Shown: piece by piece, positions 58,736 through 64,000 of the stretch
How positions within the stretch are numbered: position 1 is the stretch's first letter
Layout of the letters: each line of letters opens with the position of its first letter
Source of the DNA: Paraburkholderia sp. BCC1886
GTDB taxonomy: Bacteria; Pseudomonadota; Gammaproteobacteria; Burkholderiales; Burkholderiaceae
DNA: 64,000 nucleotides
Assembly: GCF_900996245.1 (NCBI RefSeq)
Contig: NZ_CAAJGK010000063.1
Coordinates: 124,001-188,000, forward strand
Direction of reading: 5' to 3'
Position numbers and translations under genes: made by a program
The notes under the pieces: model-generated
The model's input: only the letters and a program-made list of their open reading frames with translations
The model's database searches: none
Told to the model about the DNA's origin: nothing

Positions 58736-60127
58736 TCACGCCCAGCTTGCGTCGTGCGCGCCCACGCGCGACGGCGGCAGGCCGAAGTATGCGGGTGTCT
58801 CCTCCATCTGCTCGGCGGGCAACACGCCCAGCACGCTGCCGAACTCCGATTGCACGGTGCCGAGACAATCCCGCACGTCGTCGATACCGACGTCCGGCGC
58901 CTTCCAGCCGTCCTCGATCAGACCGAACGATTGCAACCAGCGCCCGGTTTGCGCGAGCGACACGCGGACATGCCAGCTACCGCCTTCGGTCGCGCGTCGC
59001 GCCAGCGCGACCATTGCACCGAACGCGGCCAGATAACCGGTTGCATGATCGAGCGCCTGACACGGCAGATGTTTGGGCTCGTCCCAACCGGCGGCTCGAC
59101 GCTCCGTCCACGCAATCCCGCTGGCCGACTGCACCAGACTGTCGAAGCCGCGTCGCTGCGCCCACGGTCCCGCATGGCTGTATGCGCAGACCGACACATA
59201 CACGATGCCGGGCCGCACCTGCGCCAGTGCTTCGGGACTCAGCCCCCGCGCGGCCAATGCGCCGGGGCGATACGCCTGCAGGAACACATCCGCGTCGCGC
59301 ACGAGTCCCAGCAGGCGCTCACGCTGCGCCGCATCGCGCAGATCGAGCACGGCCGACCGTTTGCCGCGGCTGTTGTCGATCACGAGCGGCGCGATGTTCG
59401 GCAGATGCGGACCGTTGATCATCAACACGTCGGCGCCATGCTGCGCCAGCGCACGCCCCGCGACCGGCCCGGCGATGATGCGTGACAGGTCCAGCACGCG
59501 CACGCCTGCGAGCGGCCGCGAGGCGTCGTCGCGACGGGGTGGCTCGGCGGGCGCATCGCCAATGCGCTCGATCTCGAACAGCGGCAGGCTCGCAATCGCC
59601 TGTGCCTGTTCGTGCGCGGCCCACTCGTCGGGTGAGCGGATCAGTGCCGCGCACAGACCCGCGTCGGCCAGCGCCTGATCGAGCGTGGCGCCGTCCCAGC
59701 CGCGAATCGCCTGCACGACGGACGCGTGATCGTTCGACGCGCCGAGCACTTTCAACACGCCTTGCAGGTGATGCGGGAAGTTCGTGTGCAGTTGAATCCA
59801 GCCGCCATCGCGCGTTTCGTAGAAGCCCATGATCGGATCGCGCAACGCGGGCGGCGGCCCGTCGTTGATACGCAGATAGCGCTCGCTGCGAAACGACGCC
59901 AGGGCGCGCCGCATCTCCACGCCGACCGATTGTCTGCGGCCGGTCCGCAGCCGGTGATATTCGGCTGCGGCCAGACCGGTCGCGCCGATGGTCGCCGACG
60001 CCAGCGCGCCCACGTGATAAACCGAAGGCAAGCCCGGTTCGGCGCCGGAAAACGACAGAGCGTGCAGCGCGGTCGGGTCGCAGCCGGCCAAAGTCCAAAG
60101 CTGTTTGAGCGCGAGTTCAGGCGTCAT
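58736..60127 (-). CDS. CaiB/BaiF-type (family III) CoA-transferase with reordered halves, 463 aa
   Basis: Family III CoA-transferases move CoA between carboxylic acids through an aspartyl-CoA intermediate. The usual N-terminal motif (GVRVLDLSRIIAG, with GADVLMINGP) appears only at residues 208-240, and the catalytic-Asp region follows at Asp360 (PCQALDHATGYLAAFG). Residues about 36-205 look like a second copy of the C-terminal domain (ATGLAAAEYHRLRTGRRQS, PIMGFYETRDGGWIQLH) that lacks an Asp at the aligned site. So the chain reads degenerate C-domain, then N-domain plus active region. The ATG at 60127 follows the palindromic divergent promoter. Partner: HTH-citrate synthase on the other strand. 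Confidence 0.82.
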   Translation of the reverse strand: MTPELALKQLWTLAGCDPTALHALSFSGAEPGLPSVYHVGALASATIGATGLAAAEYHRLRTGRRQSVGVEMRRALASFRSERYLRINDGPPPALRDPIMGFYETRDGGWIQLHTNFPHHLQGVLKVLGASNDHASVVQAIRGWDGATLDQALADAGLCAALIRSPDEWAAHEQAQAIASLPLFEIERIGDAPAEPPRRDDASRPLAGVRVLDLSRIIAGPVAGRALAQHGADVLMINGPHLPNIAPLVIDNSRGKRSAVLDLRDAAQRERLLGLVRDADVFLQAYRPGALAARGLSPEALAQVRPGIVYVSVCAYSHAGPWAQRRGFDSLVQSASGIAWTERRAAGWDEPKHLPCQALDHATGYLAAFGAMVALARRATEGGSWHVRVSLAQTGRWLQSFGLIEDGWKAPDVGIDDVRDCLGTVQSEFGSVLGVLPAEQMEETPAYFGLPPSRVGAHDASWA

Positions 60128-60181
60128 GACAGGTATTCCGAAAGAAGAAAGTGAACGCAGTCTAGAATTCCTCTTTGCTGG

Positions 60182-60206
60182 AATCAATCTTGATTATGAT
60201 AATCAA
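60182..60206. promoter_or_regulatory. Operator candidate: overlapping AATCA/TGATT inverted repeats
   Basis: A perfect 17-bp palindrome TTGATTATGATAATCAA (60190-60206, centre G60198) is overlapped by a second inverted repeat AATCA-ATCT-TGATT (60182-60195). A further TTGATT lies at 60213-60218. This 112-bp region separates the divergent CoA-transferase and HTH-citrate synthase genes. Four copies of the half-site in 40 bp point to cooperative binding by a dimeric HTH protein, possibly the HTH-citrate synthase itself. Confidence 0.6.
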
Positions 60207-60239
60207 CCCATATTGATTTTTTGCCACCGGGAACCGTTC

Positions 60240-61475
60240 ATGCCGACTTCCTCGTTCTTCACCGCGTCAGAAGCCGCCGCCGCGCTCGGCATCAGCCTGC
60301 CCACGCTGTACGCGTACGTGAGCCGGGGCATGCTGAGTTCTGCGCCCCACCCACAGGGCAAGCACCGTCTCTACGACGCCGCCGAGGTCCGGCGTCTTGC
60401 ACGCCGCAAGGCCGACGGCAAGCGCGCCGGCAAGGTCGCGCAAAAGGTGCTGGACTGGGGCGTGCCGGTGCTCGAATCGTCGATCACGCTGGTTGCCGAC
60501 GGTCGCCTGCTGTATCGCGGACACGATGCCGGAACGCTCGCGCAGCGCGCCACGCTTGAAGAGATTGCGGCGTTGCTGTGGGAATGCAGCGTAAAGCGCG
60601 TGACCGAGTCGGCGGCCATGCCGCTTGGTACGGCTCAGTGGTCCGCATGGCTCAAGCTGTGGAGCGACAGCACGCCGGTCGATCGCGCGCTGGTGCTGTT
60701 GCCGGCTGCCGCTTCGCATCTGCCGCGCGTGTGGGCGCTCGGCGCCGATGCGCAACTCGACAACGCGTGTGCGGTGATGCGTCTGCTGGCCGCCGCGATG
60801 ATCTCGGTCGTGCCGACCAGCGAACCCATGCATCGGCAACTGGCCGCGGCGTGGCAGGTTCGCAACCGGCAGCAAACGAGCCTGTTGCGCGCGGCGCTGG
60901 TGTTGTGTGCGGACCATGAGCTGAACGCGTCGACCTTCACGGTGCGCTGCATCACGTCGACGGGAACCCATCTGTTCGGCGCGGTGGCGGGCGGCCTGGC
61001 CGCGCTGGCGGGCCCGCGGCATGGCGGCGAGACGGTGCGGGTCGCCGCCCTGTTCGAGGAAGCCGCGCGCGCGCCCGACCTCGACCGCTATCTGGCGAAC
61101 CGGCTAGCCCAACACGAACAGCGTGCGCCGGGACCGGTGCTGTCGGGCTTCGGTCATCCGCTTTATCCGCAGGGCGATCCGCGCGCACGCGTACTGCTGG
61201 CGCTGCTGGCCGAGTGTGCGCCGGCCCGTTCACCGCTCGGTGACGTGCTCGCGCTGGCACAGGCGGTTCACGACACCACGGGCGCGGAACCCACTTTGGA
61301 TTTCGCGCTGGCTGCTATCGAGCGGGTATTGGGATTGCCGTCCGGCGCGGCTTTCACGCTGTTCGCGGTAGGCCGGGTGGTGGGCTGGATCGCCCATGCG
61401 ATGGAACAGACGCGCGACGGGCGACTGATACGGCCGCGTGCGCGTTATATCGGGGACTACAGGGAAGATAGCTGA
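60240..61475 (+). CDS. Citrate synthase-family protein with N-terminal MerR/excisionase-type HTH, 411 aa
   Basis: Residues 6-55 form a winged HTH (TASEAAAALGISLPTLYAYV and a KHRLYDAAEVRRLARRK wing). The rest is a citrate synthase: DHELNAST, GPRHGG with His261, GFGHPLY with His306, and LDFALAA with Asp354, so the full catalytic triad (His264/His305/Asp362 in E. coli GltA) is preserved, ending RPRARYIGDY. It could condense acetyl- or propionyl-CoA with an oxo-acid, act as a CoA-sensing regulator, or both. The ATG at 60240 starts exactly before the HTH. Divergent from a CoA-transferase, which fits a small CoA-ester pathway. Confidence 0.88.
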   Translation: MPTSSFFTASEAAAALGISLPTLYAYVSRGMLSSAPHPQGKHRLYDAAEVRRLARRKADGKRAGKVAQKVLDWGVPVLESSITLVADGRLLYRGHDAGTLAQRATLEEIAALLWECSVKRVTESAAMPLGTAQWSAWLKLWSDSTPVDRALVLLPAAASHLPRVWALGADAQLDNACAVMRLLAAAMISVVPTSEPMHRQLAAAWQVRNRQQTSLLRAALVLCADHELNASTFTVRCITSTGTHLFGAVAGGLAALAGPRHGGETVRVAALFEEAARAPDLDRYLANRLAQHEQRAPGPVLSGFGHPLYPQGDPRARVLLALLAECAPARSPLGDVLALAQAVHDTTGAEPTLDFALAAIERVLGLPSGAAFTLFAVGRVVGWIAHAMEQTRDGRLIRPRARYIGDYREDS

Positions 61476-61539
61476 TTCAATTCAGCGAGTCGGTGCGGTT
61501 CACGCCGCTCGCCGTCGATGCCTGGATCAAAGCCTTCGC

Positions 61540-61833
61540 TCAGGCCACGCCCAACCAGCGCAATACCGGCAGACTGCGCACCGGCCGCACAATGCTTTTA
61601 TCCGAGCCGCTCGCCCACGCGAACCGGGCGCCGGCCCGTCCTGCACTAATCCACGCCACCGCGTTGCGCGGCAACTCGATGGATTGCCCGGTCGCCAGCC
61701 AGTGATCTTCGCTGTCGCCCTGAACGGTTAGCCAGATTTCGCCGGAGATCACCTTGAAAGTCGACGGGCGCGCGACACGCCAGGCTGCCGCGGGCTCATC
61801 ATGTTCGAGTTCGAAAATCCGCACTTCACGCAT
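61540..61833 (-). CDS. DUF2917 protein, 97 aa
   Basis: A small beta-rich domain of unknown function (family DUF2917) with the typical GEIWLTVQGDSEDHWLATGQSIELP core (shown in part), like half of a cupin barrel but without metal-binding His residues. The ATG at 61833 has GGAG seven bases upstream; the nearer upstream ATG at 61839 abuts that site. It is divergent from mocR, a pairing often seen in Burkholderia, which suggests the MocR protein controls it. Confidence 0.85.
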   Translation of the reverse strand: MREVRIFELEHDEPAAAWRVARPSTFKVISGEIWLTVQGDSEDHWLATGQSIELPRNAVAWISAGRAGARFAWASGSDKSIVRPVRSLPVLRWLGVA

Positions 61834-61902
61834 CGCCATTCTCCCGTCAGAAATCATTTCTGTTGCAGCGATTATTGACGTGAGATCATCTTCCACCCAT
61901 GC

Positions 61903-61953
61903 ACAGTTCCGAACACTTTCGGTGGAACTGTTCAGTCGAAAAACCGGACAGTT
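61903..61953. promoter_or_regulatory. Operator candidate between DUF2917 and mocR
   Basis: ACAGTTCC (61903-61910) and its exact complement GGAACTGT (61924-61931) are separated by 13 bp; a third ACAGTT lies at 61948-61953, just before the mocR Shine-Dalgarno. MocR proteins typically bind several repeats in the divergent promoter of their target gene. Confidence 0.5.
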
Positions 61954-61967
61954 GACGGAGACAGACT

Positions 61968-63389
61968 ATGAGACTCGACATTCAGCTCGATCGGGACAAC
62001 GGCGTGCCGCTTACCGAGCAGATCGTCTCCGGCGTGACGACGTGGATCCGCTCACGGGCCGCCCACCCCGGCTCCAAGCTGCCGTCCATCCGCCAGTTCT
62101 CGGCGGACTTCGGCGTGAGCCGTTTTCCGGTGATCGAGGCGTACGACCGGCTGGTGTCGCTCGGCTACGTGGATTCACGTCACGGCTCGGGCTTTTATGT
62201 CGCAGAACGGCAGCCGGTCGGCCTGACCTGTCAGGGCACGTCGGACCCGCGCCGGGCCGAGGGCGAGTCCGAACATCTGCTGCAGCAGTTCAATCAGCCA
62301 GGCGAGACGCTGAAGCTCGGCAGCGGCTTCATTCCGGAAGCGTGGCGCGACATGGACAGCCTCGCGCAAGCCATCCGTCATGTGTCGCGCACCGACCCCG
62401 CCAGCATGATCGACTATGCGACGCCGCTCGGTAACCTGACCTTGCGCGAGCATCTGCAAAGCCGCATCGGCCAACTGGGCATTCAGGCGGACGCTGCGCA
62501 GATTCTCATCACCAACGGCGCGAGCCAGGCGCTCGACCTGCTGATGCGCTACATGCTCAAGGCCGGCGACACGATCTTCGTGGAAGACCCCGGCTACTAC
62601 AACCTCTACGGCCTGCTGAAACTGCACGGCGTGAAGCTGATCGGCATTCCGCGCACGCATAGCGGCCCGGACCTGGAGGTGATGCAGGCGCAGTTGAAGC
62701 TGCATCGGCCGAAGCTGCTGTTCATCAACACGGTGTTCCACAACCCGACCGGCACGACGGTGGCGCCGCCGGTCGCGTTCCGCCTGCTGCAACTCGCGCG
62801 CGAGCATGGCTTCAAGATTATCGAAGACGATATCTATGCGGACTTTCAGAGCGACGTCACCGACCGGCTCGCGACACTCGATCAGCTCGAACACGTGATT
62901 TACGTCGGCGGCCTGTCGAAGACGCTCTCGTCGTCGCTGCGGATCGGCTACATCGTGGCCAGTCACGCGATCATCAAGGATCTGGTCGACATCAAGATGC
63001 TGACCAGCATCGGCGGCTCGCGCTTCGTCGAAGCGGTGGCGGTCTCGCTGCTGGAGCGCGGCGCGTACCGCAAATACCTGGACCGGCTGCGCCGCCGGAT
63101 GCGCGACGCGTTGGGCTCGACCATCCAGACACTCGAAGACGCCGGCTGGGAACTGTTCGAAAAGCCCGTCGGCGGCAAGTTCGTCTGGGCGCGCGTGCCG
63201 CACGTGGAGGACGCCGGGCGGCTGGTCCAATGCGGCATCCCGCTGGGCGTCACCGTCGTGCCCGGCAGCTATTTCCGGCCCAACACCGAGGTCAGTCCGT
63301 GGATTCGCATTCATGCCGCGTTCGGCAACGATCCACGGGCTCAGGCGTTCTTCCATGCGGCGGCGGCGCTGCCCGGCCCGATCGGCTAA
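61968..63389 (+). CDS. MocR-family transcriptional regulator (GntR HTH fused to aminotransferase fold), 473 aa
   Basis: An N-terminal GntR-type winged HTH (LPSIRQFSADFGVSRFPVIEAY) is joined by a linker to a fold-type-I aminotransferase domain: LITNGASQALDLLMRY, NTVFHNPTGTTV, IIEDDIYADF and the PLP-Lys region YVGGLSKTLSSSLRIGY. These proteins sense PLP or amino-acid adducts. GGAG lies seven bases before the ATG. Its divergent neighbour DUF2917 is the likely target. Confidence 0.93.
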   Translation: MRLDIQLDRDNGVPLTEQIVSGVTTWIRSRAAHPGSKLPSIRQFSADFGVSRFPVIEAYDRLVSLGYVDSRHGSGFYVAERQPVGLTCQGTSDPRRAEGESEHLLQQFNQPGETLKLGSGFIPEAWRDMDSLAQAIRHVSRTDPASMIDYATPLGNLTLREHLQSRIGQLGIQADAAQILITNGASQALDLLMRYMLKAGDTIFVEDPGYYNLYGLLKLHGVKLIGIPRTHSGPDLEVMQAQLKLHRPKLLFINTVFHNPTGTTVAPPVAFRLLQLAREHGFKIIEDDIYADFQSDVTDRLATLDQLEHVIYVGGLSKTLSSSLRIGYIVASHAIIKDLVDIKMLTSIGGSRFVEAVAVSLLERGAYRKYLDRLRRRMRDALGSTIQTLEDAGWELFEKPVGGKFVWARVPHVEDAGRLVQCGIPLGVTVVPGSYFRPNTEVSPWIRIHAAFGNDPRAQAFFHAAAALPGPIG

Positions 63390-63461
63390 TTGCTGGGCAT
63401 GCCACAGCGTTTTCCCTAGAATAGCCAGTCTCTCCCCGTCCGCGCGCGCCAGCCGCCACTC

Positions 63462-64000
63462 ATGCCGACCTCCCCCATCTCGCCCACGCCGTCCGCTCAG
63501 CCGTCCCGCACGCCTTCCGCCCGCTCGCTGACCGTGATGCTGTGGCTGGTGGCGACCGGCTTCTTCATGCAGACGCTCGATTCGACCATCGTCAATACGG
63601 CGCTCCCGGCGATGGCCACCAGTCTCGGCGAGTTGCCCTTGCGCATGCAGTCGGTGGTGATCGCCTATTCGCTGACGATGGCGGTGATGATTCCCGTATC
63701 CGGCTGGCTCGCCGACAAGCTCGGCACGCGGCGGGTGTTTTTCAGCGCGATTCTGGTGTTCGCGGTCGGCTCGCTGCTCTGCGCGAATGCCCATACGCTG
63801 AATCAGCTGGTGGCGTTCCGGATTGCCCAGGGCGTGGGCGGCGCGATGCTGCTGCCAGTGGGAAGGCTCGCGGTCCTGCGCACTTTCCCGGCGGAACGCT
63901 ATCTGTCGGCGCTGTCGTTCGTCGCCATTCCTGGGCTGATCGGACCGCTGATCGGCCCGACGCTCGGCGGCTGGCTAGTGAAAATCGCGTCGTGGCACTG
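63462..64000 (+). CDS. MFS drug:proton antiporter, DHA2 (MdtD/EmrB-like), N-terminal part
   Basis: The frame opens at ATG 63462 and runs off the window after 179 codons. After a 25-residue Ser/Pro/Thr tail it shows ATGFFMQTLDSTIVNTALP (family motif D1 of 14-TMS exporters), then GWLADKLGTRRVFFSA (motif A, between TM2 and TM3) and AQGVGGAMLLPVGRLAVLR (motif B). It is a probable multidrug exporter; substrates unknown. Confidence 0.88.
   Translation, partial: MPTSPISPTPSAQPSRTPSARSLTVMLWLVATGFFMQTLDSTIVNTALPAMATSLGELPLRMQSVVIAYSLTMAVMIPVSGWLADKLGTRRVFFSAILVFAVGSLLCANAHTLNQLVAFRIAQGVGGAMLLPVGRLAVLRTFPAERYLSALSFVAIPGLIGPLIGPTLGGWLVKIASWH

Noticed and set aside
62175..63794. 539-codon minus-strand frame over mocR
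   Set aside because: Antisense shadow of mocR and of the start of the MFS gene, with no domain-like pattern.

Overview
The window is about 64 kb of a GC-rich betaproteobacterial chromosome. It is almost certainly from Burkholderiaceae and most like Paraburkholderia or Burkholderia. The evidence is gene content and order: ribF-ileS-lspA-coaBC-LLM-dut, clpS-clpA beside a cold-shock gene, fkpB-ispH divergent from radC, rpmB-rpmG, nadA-nadC facing nadB, a second stand-alone elongation factor G, a MocR regulator paired with a DUF2917 gene, and dense G/C third positions. No rRNA, tRNA, CRISPR array, insertion sequence or prophage was recognised. Most of the window is core genome with small accessory patches.

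Layout. 1-7.1 kb: a truncated amino-acid permease, a secreted alpha/beta hydrolase, PoxB, an RsuA-type pseudouridine synthase, a Rossmann protein carrying a 9-bp tandem repeat, and a ferredoxin-type flavin reductase. 7.1-10.3 kb: an Abi/HEPN gene that looks inserted; an arginine-codon-rich mini-ORF plus intrinsic terminator before an acetylornithine-type aminotransferase (a candidate arginine attenuator); and a GNAT gene. 10.3-15.4 kb: a branched-chain amino-acid ABC transporter operon (livK-H-M-G-F, minus strand). 15.9-19.1 kb: ispH-fkpB, radC, rpmB-rpmG. 19.2-23 kb: NAD de novo synthesis (nadB, nadA-nadC). 23.1-27.9 kb: a delta-9-type desaturase, an MscS channel, an RsmB-family rRNA methyltransferase and purN. 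28-35.4 kb: the ribF to dut housekeeping run. 35.7-38.2 kb: an orphan 837-aa multidomain protein of unknown function. 38.3-41.7 kb: clpA-clpS and a cold-shock protein. 41.8-46.1 kb: an orphan GT-A-like protein, icd, an RluE-type synthase, an Ala/Lys-rich exported peptide and a DUF192 protein. 46.4-50.3 kb: fusA copy 2, a His-rich cupin and a nickel/cobalt permease. 50.5-56.4 kb: a peptide/nickel-type ABC importer with a fused double ATPase. 56.4-64 kb: a Rap1a-like exported protein, an aldo/keto reductase, a GntR regulator, an atypical CaiB-type CoA-transferase divergent from an HTH-citrate synthase, DUF2917 divergent from MocR, and a truncated MFS exporter.

The parts most worth following are regulatory. 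The first is the putative leaderless Arg leader-peptide attenuator at 8312-8494. The second is the palindrome-rich divergent promoter at 60182-60206, between the CoA-transferase and the HTH-citrate synthase. Others are a perfect 14-bp palindrome before icd (44227-44240) and an inverted repeat plus third half-site before mocR (61903-61953). The strongest protein-level oddities are the 837-aa protein, the reordered CoA-transferase, in-frame tandem repeats in three genes, and the His-tailed cupin next to the nickel permease.
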